Shown here: positions 54,661 to 64,000 of the stretch, one piece after another
How positions within the stretch are numbered: the first letter of the stretch is position 1
How the letters are laid out: every line of letters begins with the position of its first letter
Source: Lunularia cruciata
Lineage: Eukaryota; Streptophyta; Marchantiopsida; Lunulariales; Lunulariaceae
Reading direction: 5' to 3'
Length of the DNA: 64,000 bases
NCBI GenBank assembly: GCA_948567375.1
Contig: OX419757.1
Coordinates: forward strand, 23,250,001 to 23,314,000
Made by a program: the position numbers and the translations under genes
Notes under the pieces: generated by a model
What the model saw: the letters and a program-made list of their open reading frames with translations, nothing else
Database searches by the model: none
Told to the model about the DNA's origin: nothing

Positions 54661-56475
54661 ATGTCACACAAGTATCCTAAGCCACTAAGTAGTCAATCCA
54701 AAGGAGTTCCTATAGCCAAGCCAGTTGATCGTTTGATGTTTAACAATTTTGAAGGAGTTAGAATCCTTGAGACCAGGAGACAATAGAATTATCTTTTAGA
54801 TACCACTTGTTAGAGATTGCACAATGCCAAAGAAGGGTGAAAAGAAGAGTCCTTCACTTGCAATGAGAAATCTAATGATTTGAAGGTTAGATATCATAGC
54901 CAGGATAAAAGTACTGAATAGACTTTGGATCACTTTTTTGGCATGGAATTGGAACTAGAACTTGAGTTGTCTAGAGTTCATGGTAGAACTTGAGTTTTCC
55001 AAGGTTCATAGCTTTGAGTGATTGTGAGGAGGGACCTAAAAATGAAGGGAAGAGAGGTAATCCGACTTGATGGATAGAGTTGGATTGGCAATTGGTATTG
55101 GGAAGAGAGGCCGGTGAGGAAAATGGAGCAATGTTTCTAGGGAAAGGAGAGGTTGTAGAGGAGACGGATGAATTTCAAAATTCCTTCATGGTACCACGCA
55201 CAAGGAATGGGTAGAAACTTCATACCTATCGGGAACCGGTCAGTCAAAGCATCATTGGGGTGATGATGGCACTCTTCAAGCCCAATCTCACGACATATGT
55301 AATGAAGCATCAAGCAATCTTCTTCCACCAAATGTTTGCAAGAGTGTCAGTAAATTGGGCAAATTGCTTTCACCAAAGAATGTGATAGATGGTGTGATGT
55401 TGGAGAGATCAAGATGCTCCTCACTATAAAGTGTTGTTTGCTGCCCACTTCTACTTTGGACTCAATTTGATGAAGGAGATTGAGCAAAGACAGATGGTGT
55501 TGCATTTTCATCCGGATCTACAAAAGACTGCAAATGATGATTAACAACAATATATCTAACACCTCTAAAGTGGTGATGAACACTTTGCAAGAACAGTATA
55601 GTATATGAGAGTAGCAGTGAAAATCTTGAAGACAAGGAAGAAACATCATCCTGAGGAGAGTTTTTTGCAATTTCAATCAAAAAAGATGAGGAAGGTGAAC
55701 TCAAGGCAAGAGGTTGTGGTGATCAATGAGTCATCAAGACCAGAAGAATCGGAAGGTGAAGCCGAGTATGAGATAGAAGACTCGGGAGAAGAAGCAGAAC
55801 CGGAGTTGATGTTGCAAAATGAAGAGTTGAGCAATGGAAGTGAAGGGGAGGTAGAAGTTCAGCAAAGAGGAGAAGACAATGCTGAAAAGGAAGAGTAGGA
55901 GCTCCATGCAGCAATTGATTGTATGGAGGGAGGTGGAAACTTGTGCCAAGAATTGCCAAATGCGGAAATAGAAGAAATTCTAGAGGCTGAGCAAAAGTCA
56001 GAAATTCAGAAGGGTAAAAGAGAGAGGAGTGTTTCTACTACAAGCACACAAGCAAGTGATGTAAGCCCAATAGTGAAGGAGGAAGAAAGCAAAAGACATT
56101 GGATTGAATAAGTTGTTGATTTGCTTGAGACATTGAGTAGATAGGAAGATATTAGAGGTAGGAGACAATGTGTGTCTCAAATTAGATTTGGTAAATTTGG
56201 AGTTAGAGAGTAGTGTGAAGGAAGATAAGAAGTCTAGAGTAGCAGAAGTAGGAGTGCACGTGTCTTTGGATTGCTTATTTGAGATGTTAGAGAAGAATGG
56301 ATCAAAAGATAATGATGTAGGCTGAGTAGAGAGGAGTGTAATTGTAGTTTGTAATGAAGAGATAGTAGCATTAGAGAAGGATGGAGTAGAGTTAGGTAGA
56401 CCTGAAGAAAGGGAGATTCTTGAAGTAGCATTGGGTCTAAAAGCCAAAGTTGAGATTGACATCAGATCGGATTAG
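54661..56475 (+). pseudogene. LTR-borne protein (copy A9), third N-terminal version, coiled coil deleted
   Basis: ATG at 54661 opens MSHKYPKPLSSQSKGVPIAK, unlike the other two N-terminal versions except for a PLSS motif. The body has RIKVLNRLWITFLAWNWN near 54905, GEENGAMFLGKGEVVEETDE near 55110-55170, LTTYVMKHQAIFFHQMFARV near 55290 and NWANCFHQRM at 55350. Acidic segment 55740-55900 (EEAEPELMLQNEELSNGSEG). FHAAIDCMEG-like ELHAAIDCMEGGG follows at 55900. Near 56105 the frame passes directly to the segment RQEDIRG/KKILEVGDNV, so about 250 coiled-coil residues are missing. Stop at 56473-56475. Confidence 0.78.
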
Positions 56476-56594
56476 GAAAGTTTTTGAGATTTGAAGAGGT
56501 AGATATGAAGAGGTGTATTGTCATTTTGGATCTGCAAGTTGGTAAAGTTGTTAGAAATTGGTTTAGGAAGTTAGTAACTATTGAAAGAATTGCC

Positions 56595-56602
56595 TATTTA
56601 AG
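56595..56602 (+). promoter_or_regulatory. Candidate core promoter P2 in A9
   Basis: CCTATTTAAGGGAGGCATTTGCAG, about 120 bases after the stop of the LTR-borne frame and about 670 before the LTR end, as in A1. This is the cleanest example of the box. Confidence 0.45.
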
Positions 56603-57277
56603 GGAGGCATTTGCAGTAGAATGTTGTTTAGTGTTCATTATTCTTGAGAATAGATAAGGTGAAGTGCTGACTTCAATGCTCATTGCTTGAGCTTAATTCT
56701 GAGTATCAATTGTTTGATTGTGTTTGTGAGTGTTTGGAGAATTTCAAAGTGCAACTCTGTGTGCTTATTGGATGTTGGATTCCATAGCCTTGATCTTCAT
56801 TTTGTGTGTTTGATCTTGAGAGGATAGCAATCGAAGCAATGCCTTGACAGAACTAAAAGGAATTGTAGTGTTGGAAGTATTTTGTAGTTGTGAGTGCAAT
56901 GCTAAGTTGATATGAATCAATTTTGATCAAGGAAGTTGTGCCTTTAGTGGAGGAGTGGAACACAATTCTGAGGCAAAGTCATTTTACAATGAAGTAGACA
57001 TTTTTGGGAAGGATTGAATCATCACAATCAAGTTTGTTTGGACAAAATTGAAAGATTTGTGACTATGGAGTGATAATTGTGACAAGACTGTAATAAGGGC
57101 TTGTTACTCTCTTCTGGATGTGGTTTCTACCTAAGAGATTAAAGACACAACCAAGAAGAACTGCTTGTTACTATTTGACTTTGTATTTGACCAATTCTGA
57201 ATTGTGTCTTTGCAAAAACAAACTTTACTTACCTAATTACCACAAAAATGATATTTGCAAGGTTTTCACATGATTTT

Positions 57278-57298
57278 TGGTACCATTGCCATGGATAC
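57278..57298 (+). other. Primer-binding site of A9 (tRNA-Asp type)
   Basis: TGGTACCATTGCCATGGATAC seven bases after the LTR end, parallel to the AF site; most differences from TGGCGCCGTTGCCGGGGAT are transitions. Confidence 0.78.
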
Positions 57299-57357
57299 AA
57301 ATCTCAAAAGTTGAAGAATATGAAGCCAAATATGAAATTGGGTTTTTAACCAATAAA

Positions 57358-60300
57358 ATATCTACATCAACAAAAACAATGGGAAGAGAGAGTTTGAAGA
57401 CAAACTTTGCATCATGGAGAAGAAGAATGCCAAAAGGGTCATATTAGTTTTGACAAAGTCAAACGGGAGGCATTGGATTTGCAACTTCTTCATAAAGTCC
57501 AAGAATCCTTGCAAGAACTTGAGCAAAGGAAGTGTGAAGTTGGGCAGCAAGGATACTTTGCTTCTCCAACTTCCAAGAAGAAGAAAGATGCCAGCGGGCA
57601 AACATACTCATTAAAACCCAATACACCAACTTCCCCTAAAGCTATCAAGGAAGTCAAGTTTATGAAAAGATTTCTTTGTGAAAAGACAACATGACTTTCA
57701 ACGGAAGAAGAGTGCAAATATCTTTTGCAAACAATTCCTTGGTTGGCCCGGAGGAATTTTCAAGAGCACTCTGAAAGTGTTGAACCTCTTCTTCTATTTC
57801 TAGTCAAAGTCGACACTATCAAAGAACAAGAAACTATTGATGAAGATCCCACTTTGAACTTGACTAATTGGAACTCTTGGGCTGTCAACACGGTGTCAAT
57901 ACCAGCCAGTTCCTCGGGTTTATCAAGTTCAACCTTACCAAATCCAATTCCTCAAAGCCAAAGAATGACTTTGTTACTTGTCACCTGGCACTCCTACCAA
58001 AAGTATAAGAGGACAAAACAAGACAAAGACCCTGATGAATTCATCAAAGAATTTGAAGTCATTTCCTTTGCCAACAAGGAACATGACTCTGCAGATTGTC
58101 TGTGTGTTTTTCCAAGTTTGCTCTGAAAGAAATCTCAAAGCTGTTATACCCATGTAACCCAAAGGAGGTTCACACCAGCCGACAAGGCAGACTTGCAAAA
58201 TGGCTTCCTAGAACAATTTTGGGAAGTTGATTACGATACGAGTGTCTTTGCAGCACTCAATGAGTTGGACAGAGGGAAGAAGGAGAAGTTGAGAGACTAC
58301 TCTGAGTGATTCATGGCCCTTTTGAACTTTTTCCCAAAGCAATCTGGTGTGGTGGGTTACTCTGATGCCCAAGCCATTACTTGGTTCCTTGGAGAGAACC
58401 AGAGATGTCACCAGAGATTTGTATCTTTGCTAGGGATGTAACTTCCCTAAACAAGATCCTCAAACATGTCACCAGATACAAGGTGGCTCACTCTAACTCT
58501 TCCAGTAACCAAAGAAATTGGGAGAAGAAAGGCAAGAAGCCTAAAAGAAGAGCTTCTCACAATACATTCCCTTCTTTGGAGGAATCCTTGGCATCTTCAA
58601 GTTCTTCTTTGGCATCCAAAGAAGATTCAAAGCCAAGAAGAATCCAAAGATGCACAGAAAAGAAACTATTGACACCCCCAACAAAGAATGTAAATAAGGC
58701 TGATAATAAGCTAGAGACTCTTATCAAAGAGTTTGTGGATTTCAAGATCCAAATGATTGGAGCTAAGGACCCAAGAAATCTTCCTTCATTTGGCAGACCT
58801 AATGTATGGTGCACTACATGTGGCAAATCCAGCCACGCTAATATAGAGTGTCTAACCCAAACTGCATTTCTAGTGCATCAAATCAATTGGGTTCCAGGTT
58901 AGGACCAAAGTGAGGAAGACAAGGTAGTGTACCAAACCAAAGAAGTATAGCCTCAGGTGAACACATTGTATCAAGGTCTGAGGTATGGAACAAGGGAGTA
59001 CAAAAACAATGCTCCTCCACAAAGACCACCAATTGGTAGCCAAAATAGGCCTCAAAATGTTGCATTGGGTGTCTGTTATAATTGTGGCTCAATGGGACAT
59101 TGGTCTCCAAACTGTCCAGAGCCAAGATGGCAAATTGGGTAAATTCCCCTATGTGGAAATTGTAAAGGATCAAGTCATACTAGAAATTAGTGCCCGCAAC
59201 TACCAGAAGCCGCTTGTAAAATATGTTTAAACCCCAACTGAGCATGATGCACTCCGGTCAAAAGGGGATACAAATGTAAATTGTATAACACTTGAGGAGG
59301 AGAGACCTCAAGAAGTGAGTTTTGCTTTTGAAGGCAAATGGCCAGACCTTGAAATTTTGAAGGTTGAGACATGCTTGAGTAAGAAGAAGTGTGATCCTGA
59401 AGAATCAAGTACTACCTCTTTGTCTTCACAAAAAGTGAAGAGAATGTGCTTGAAAGCTATCTTTCTACCAAGGAGGAGAAGATTTTAACAAAAGCTAAAG
59501 CTAAAGCTTTGCAAAAAGAAATCAAAGAAGCAGTACAAAAAACTTGGTAAAGGAGTTTAGAGGAGGATACAAAGATGAAGCCTCCCATTTTTCTGGCGGA
59601 CATCAGATCCAAAGTGAAGGATTTGATCCAAGCTGAGGTGGGTAAAGAATCTTGGGTCAAGATCACAAATACTCTAATTACCATCTTGAAGCGCCTTGAA
59701 GTCCAACTCAAATGAGGAGAGACTTCAAACCCAAAGACAAAGGCAAAGAAGGTGAAGTTGGGGAGAGTACTCCAATACAATATTGTGACAGATTTGGCGT
59801 CTACCAATGAGAATGTCACATTCAAGCAATTGTGGGAGGACAACAAGCTGTACAAGAAGCAACTGAGTTTAGCCCTCAAGAAAGTAAGGGCGATGACCAA
59901 GAAAGACTTGCTCGCCATCTACTATATTGAACAAGAATATTTCAGATCTCTTAAAGTAGATATGGGAGATCATAGGCTGCTTGATCACATCCATACCCAT
60001 TGATTTGGGGTTGGGTGTGAATGCCATGATAGAAGACACTTCACATCAATTGGGGTATACTACGTTTGAGCAAACACCCCAACTTCTGAAATTTGCGGAT
60101 CAAACCAAAAATGGCCTTTGAGTATGCTGTTAAATATTACTATGATCATTGGAGGGTTGCACTTCAAACTAAACTACATTGTGCTGCAACCAATAACTAA
60201 AATAGGTTACCTGCTGTGATCAGTAGACCCTAGTTGTACAACACTCAAGTTATTGTGGATTTGCACTAGCAAAAGTTAAGGTTCAAGGACATCTCATTCA

Positions 60301-60408
60301 AAGACCAGAAGCTGGTAATTATGAGTTGGACAAAGGTTCCACACCTTGGAAAAACAACTTCATTAGAAGATGAAGATGAATCCAAAGATTCATTGTCTAC
60401 GTCTTTGC
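57358..60408 (+). pseudogene. A9 Gag with zinc knuckles and protease
   Basis: The start codon is changed to ATA at 57358 (parallel to the AF gag ATG). The helical segment (LHKVQESLQELEQRK) lies at 57490; the Gag core DPDEFIKEFEVISFANKEH at 58030-58090 and YSDAQAITWFLG near 58360. Basic tail NWEKKGKKPKRRASHN at 58515. Zinc knuckles: CTTCGKSSHANIEC (58811), CYNCGSMGHWSPNC (59077), and a third (CGNCKGSSHTRN, then stop) near 59150. Conserved module TFKQLWEDNKLYKKQLSLAL at 59820. Protease remnant IPIDLGLGVNAM near 60000. An acidic segment to 60400 is followed by the deletion junction. Frameshifts near 57700, 58130-58380 and 60003. Confidence 0.85.
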
Positions 60409-61060
60409 AATAGAATGTTGTTTAGTGTTCATTATTCTTGAGAATAGATAAGGCAAAGTGTTGATTTCAGTGCTCATTGCTTAAGCTTAATTTTGAGTAT
60501 CAATCATGTGATTGTGTTTGTGAGTGTTTGGAGAATTTCAAAGTGCAAGTCTATGTTCTTGTTGGATGTTGGATTTCATATCCTTCATCTTCATTTTGTG
60601 TGATTGATCCTGAGTGGATAGCAATCAAAGCATTGCCTTGACAGATCCGAGAGGAATTGTACTGTTGGTAGTATTCTGCAATTGTGAATGCAATGTTAAG
60701 TTGATGGGAAGCAATTTTGATCCAAGAAGTTGTACCTTTGGAAGAGGGGTAGAACGCAATCCTGAGGCAAAGTTGTTTAATAATGAAGTAGCCATTTTTG
60801 GGAAGGAATACATCATCACAACCAAGTTTGTTTGGACAAAGTTGAAAAATTGTGATTATGGAGTGATAAATGTGACAAGACTGTAATAAGGGCTTGTTAC
60901 TCTTCTTTGGTTGTGGTTCTACCTCAGAGATTAAAGATACAACCAAAAAAAACTGTTTATTACTATTTGACTTTGTATTTGACCAATTCTGACTCATATC
61001 TTTGCGGGAACAAACTTTACTTACCTGATTACCGCAAACTGATATCTATTGGATTGTCAC
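60407..61060 (+). repeat. 3-prime LTR remnant of A9
   Basis: Starts at the junction tctttgca|atagaatgttg, corresponding to 56611 of the 5-prime LTR, just downstream of the P2 box. It continues to GGATTGTCAC at 61060. It retains only the R/U5-like end of the LTR. Confidence 0.88.
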
Positions 61061-61065
61061 CCAAA

Positions 61066-61222
61066 ACAACTAATCCAAGGATAGAGCTTCCCTTGAGGGG
61101 ATCCTCTTTGCTATATAAAAAAGAGAAGGTGCTCTTTTGGGGCATTAGAGGATTGAGTGTGAAATCTATGTTTCCTCTCTTGTATCTCTCTTGAAGAGTT
61201 CTCTAATTCTCAAAGTATTACA
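61066..61222 (+). repeat. Solo LTR C3, second piece
   Basis: Follows the A9 target duplication CCAAA (61061-61065). It contains ctatataaaaaagagaagg (TATA-like, about 61113) and ends GTATTACA at 61222. With 53710-54259 it gives about 707 bp, close to the 733 bp of C1. Confidence 0.88.
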
Positions 61223-63034
61223 GGTGGTAAAGTGAGCTCCTCACTCATAGTAAGCAGTCTTGCAATATGGAGATTAGAAGTAGGGGCATGAATCAAGGTC
61301 CTAAGTAGACTTTTTATTACATTTCTGGCCTAGAACTAGAATGTGAGTTTTCCAGGTTTCATGGTAGAGATAGCTACTAGCAATATTTTGATGATGGCCT
61401 CAAAGTAATGGGGAAGAGAGGAAATCCATCTTGATGGACTGAGTTGGATTGGAAGTTATTATTGGGGAAGGAAGTGGGACATGCAACCAGTATCACCTTC
61501 TATCAAAAGTGTGAGGCTTTGGAAGAGACCACACATGTAAGGAATTCTTTCTTTGCTTGAACACCAACAACAATTACAAGGTGGATTCCTATCAAAACTT
61601 GATACAACAAAGCATTGTTGGGGCAATGATGTTGATGTTCAAGTTGGAGCAAACTACCTATGTAACAATGTAGCAAGCAGTGTTCTTCCACTAGATGTTT
61701 GCACAAGAGAAGGTGAATTTGACAAAATGCTTCCATTAGAGGGCAAGGCAAATTATTGTTAACTAGAGGACAAATACATCACCTCATTACTTTGTACCAT
61801 TTTTATCATATTTCTATCTCAAGTTAAACTTGTTGACAATAGAGGAGAAGTTTAAGAAGGTCTCACATGTCTCCCTTGATCTCTATTGTGAAGCGGATGA
61901 TGATGAGCAATGTATATCTTGCAACTTTGGTCACGCAATAAACATTTCGCCAAAATGGGACAAAAGAAGATTTTGGCAATGACAAGTCCAAAGATGAAGA
62001 AGTGGACTAAACCCAAAGAGAAGTGTTACCTCTCCAGCCACAAAAGACAAGAAGACTGAACTCAAGGAGTGAGTTGTGGTGATGGACCTAACTTTGGGAA
62101 TAAAATCTGAAGGTGAAGCAAAGTTTAAGGGAGAAAGATCAAAAGAAGAAGAGGAGCTCACATTGCAGAGTAGGGAGTCTAGCTGTGAGAGTGAAGGTGA
62201 GACCAAAGTTCAGCAGTCAAGGGACAAAGAGATGGAAGAAGATGATGAGGAATTCCATGCAGCATTTATCATATGGTAGGCGGAGATATTCTTGTTTGGA
62301 GTTACTAACAGAGGAGATGGAAGAAAGGCCAAAGAAGGTGGTCCAAAAGGGAGTAATGTCAAGGAGAGGACTGCAGGCTACACCTACAGGTCAAAGTCAA
62401 GTGCAAGAGAACAAAGAACAAAGCTCGGAGGAGATGACCTTGGAGGTACAAAGATTGTGACTTTGTGGTAAGGCACTAAAGGAGGGTTCAACTATCAATA
62501 TAGAAGACAAAGACTGCAAGGAAGGAGTAAAGGAAATCAATGGGGTCAAGTATTTGTCAATAATTCCGTGTTTGTTGTTGATGTGTTGAACCAAAAGAAG
62601 GAGAAGATACAGAACAATCATATGGAAGTGAAGGATGAGTTGCAAGTGCTTATGTATCTTGTTGAAGAAGCACAAGAATTGAAGGAGAGGTTAACTCAAA
62701 GGGAAGAAGAAGCCAAAGAACTTTGGGTAGATGTTGTATTAAAGTAGAAGACTCTAGAGAACTTGCAAGAGAGTTTTGAGAAGCACGGAAGAGACCTTGA
62801 TGGTCAAGTAGAAGAGTTGAAGAACCAGAAGATAGAATTTGAGAAGATGAAAAGAAAAGTGGGAGAAGCTTGCATTGAAGTCATATATTTGAAGGCCATC
62901 ATAGCAATAATGGAGCAAGAGCTGGGGAACTTAAGAGCAAAGGCGGCAGAAAAAGATCAAGCATGGCAACATGAGGCGACAAGTAAGCATCAAGAGGAAG
63001 AATGATTATAGGATCTGGTAAGATGTGCAAAAAG
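61223..63034 (+). pseudogene. LTR A8, second piece, with LTR-borne protein remnant
   Basis: Continues the A8 LTR and its embedded frame. Core: TTYVT-QAVFFH and AQEKVNLTKCFH near 61655-61740, SPHYFVPFLSYFYLKLNLL at 61780-61830. Acidic segment EEEELTLQSRESSCESEGET (62148-62205), then EFHAAF. Basic linker. Coiled coil 62580-63005 (LQESFEKHGRDLDGQVEELK, then EVIYLKAIIAIMEQELGNLR). Frameshifts and stops are frequent. LTR A10 interrupts it at 63035, so the C-terminal part and LTR end lie beyond the window. Confidence 0.78.
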
Positions 63035-64000
63035 TGTGGTACCCACATTTTTCATTTTGCATCAATTTTAAAGAAGAAATGCATTACTGAAACCAAATTG
63101 AACCCAAATGGAGAATAAATGATGAGAAGTTTGTATTTTGATTTGACCTCAAGAAGTCAACTTTGTGTTGGAGGAAGAAGGACTCGGATTGGATCAAACC
63201 CAAAGAAGCTAACTTTTTGTTAGAGGAGGAAAAAATTGGATTAGACGCTAAAGGAGGGCACACCCAAAGGAGGAATAGAAGTTGTAGGTCAGGATTCATG
63301 CGGGGGTTGTATCTCAATGAAAACATGTCTAAATCAAGGATGCTGTATCTTGTTGGTAGCGTCTTGTTTAGGGCTTTTTGTTGCCATCAAAATCACAGAG
63401 TTTGGAGGTCTGTAGCAAAAGTTACAAACATTTGAAGTTTTGGAAGTAGATGTATAAAGTAGTTTAGGGTCTTCGGGTTGGTGTCTTTGGGTCTATACAA
63501 CTTTGGACTTTGGGTTTACATGACTTCAGGTCTAAATACTTTGCCTCATGAAAAATATGATTCAACCCAAGGTAGTCAGACCTTGAGGTGCAGTGAAGGC
63601 AACTTCTGGAATCTTGCCAGAGGTATTAGAGGAAGTTAGAGTAAGGAAAGAAGATATTTAGGATACCCATGACTTCAATTTTAGTTCTTATTGAAGATAA
63701 GATAGAATTAGAAGAGAAATAGTAGTAGTGAATGAACCCGAAGTGCAGGATCAGATAGTAAGTGTCTTTGGGTCAGTTACATGAGTGATTAGTAGAAAGT
63801 GGGTTTCAAATTGAAAGTGTAGATAGTGTACCCATGCTTTCAATTACAATTCTTGATGAGGACATAGTGGAATAGTAAAGGAATTGATAGTAGTTAGACC
63901 TGAAATAAGAGAGATAGGAGTGCAGGTGTCTTTGGATTTGACATTTGACACTTTAGAGAAGAGTGGGTCAGGAGATAGAGATTTAGAAGGATTACCTATG
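63035..64000 (+). mobile_element. Family A LTR (copy A10), start, runs off the window
   Basis: TGTGGTACCCACA at 63035-63047; left flank AAAAG. The first 550 bases are the LTR 5-prime part (ttcattttgcatcaattttaaagaag). Most of the LTR-borne frame is absent: by 63600 the sequence is already related to the C-terminal segment, and 63920-64000 encodes GVQVSLDLTFDTLEKSGSGD as in AF. An internal deletion therefore removed roughly 2 kb. The right end is outside the window. Confidence 0.82.

Larger units (their letters stand above)
54260..57270 (+). repeat. 5-prime LTR of A9
   Basis: 3011 bp, ending AGGTTTTCACA at 57260-57270. P1 box TATAAAAT at 54627-54634 and P2 box TATTTAAG at 56595-56602. It is shorter than other copies because of a deletion near 56110 that joins the acidic segment to the C-terminal segment of the LTR-borne frame. 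Confidence 0.88.
54260..61060 (+). mobile_element. Family A element A9 with internal deletion
   Basis: TGTGCTACCCACATC at 54260 to GGATTGTCAC at 61060, target duplication CCAAA (54255-54259, 61061-61065). It has 5-prime LTR (54260-57270, itself deleted in the coiled-coil region), primer site, gag, three zinc knuckles and protease to about 60408. It then jumps directly into the last 650 bases of a family A LTR. RT, RNase H, integrase, polypurine tract and the first 3 kb of the 3-prime LTR are missing. It cannot mobilise on its own. Confidence 0.9.

Overview
The window is a land-plant nuclear intergenic region made almost entirely of nested, decayed Ty3/gypsy LTR retrotransposons. I found no host gene, rRNA, tRNA or CRISPR array. 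The plant assignment rests on the element types: a chromodomain-bearing gypsy element with an initiator-Met-type primer site, and non-chromovirus gypsy elements whose primer site fits tRNA-Asp. Very dense nesting and many solo LTRs fit a large repeat-rich genome; a gymnosperm is possible, but nothing here proves it.

Three families account for nearly all of the sequence. Family A has unusually long LTRs (3.7-3.8 kb, TGTGG...GTCACA). Each LTR carries a sense-oriented reading frame of about 857 codons, with an N-terminal globular part, an acidic/basic middle and a long coiled coil. Between the LTRs lies an ordinary gag-pol with a triple zinc-knuckle Gag. Family B is a gypsy element with 688-bp LTRs (TGTAAC...). 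Family C is a chromovirus with LTRs of about 0.73 kb (TGTAATACC...TATTACA) and a C-terminal chromodomain.

Layout, left to right. 1-7958: LTR A2 (minus), split by LTR A4 (plus, end at 511) and by solo LTR A1 (884-4665). 7959-12201: a family B LTR (B3, minus), split by solo LTR A5 (8118-11890, TSD CATGG). 12202-16767: the 5-prime-side part of chromovirus C2 (minus). 16768-52581: element B2 (plus), interrupted by LTR A6 (17689-19966) and by LTR A7 (21678-51886, TSD AAGGG). A7 is itself split by complete element B1 (23183-49900, TSD AAAAC). B1 is split by complete element AF of family A (28210-47493, minus, TSD ATGCA), and the 3-prime LTR of AF is split by chromovirus C1 (about 31537-37298). 52582-53122: a divergent family A relative (minus). 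53123-63034: LTR A8, split by solo LTR C3 (53710-61222), which is split by element A9 (54260-61060, TSD CCAAA). 63035-64000: start of LTR A10.

The point most worth pursuing is the long protein encoded inside the family A LTR. In copy A1 the whole 858-codon span is still in one frame, broken only by nonsense codons. The domain core is recognisable in every copy and in a much more divergent relative, while the N-terminus exists in at least three versions. A TATA-like box lies just before this frame and another just after it. If the second is the genomic RNA promoter, the gene sits in U3, downstream of pol in the genomic RNA, where other retroelements carry an env-like or accessory gene.
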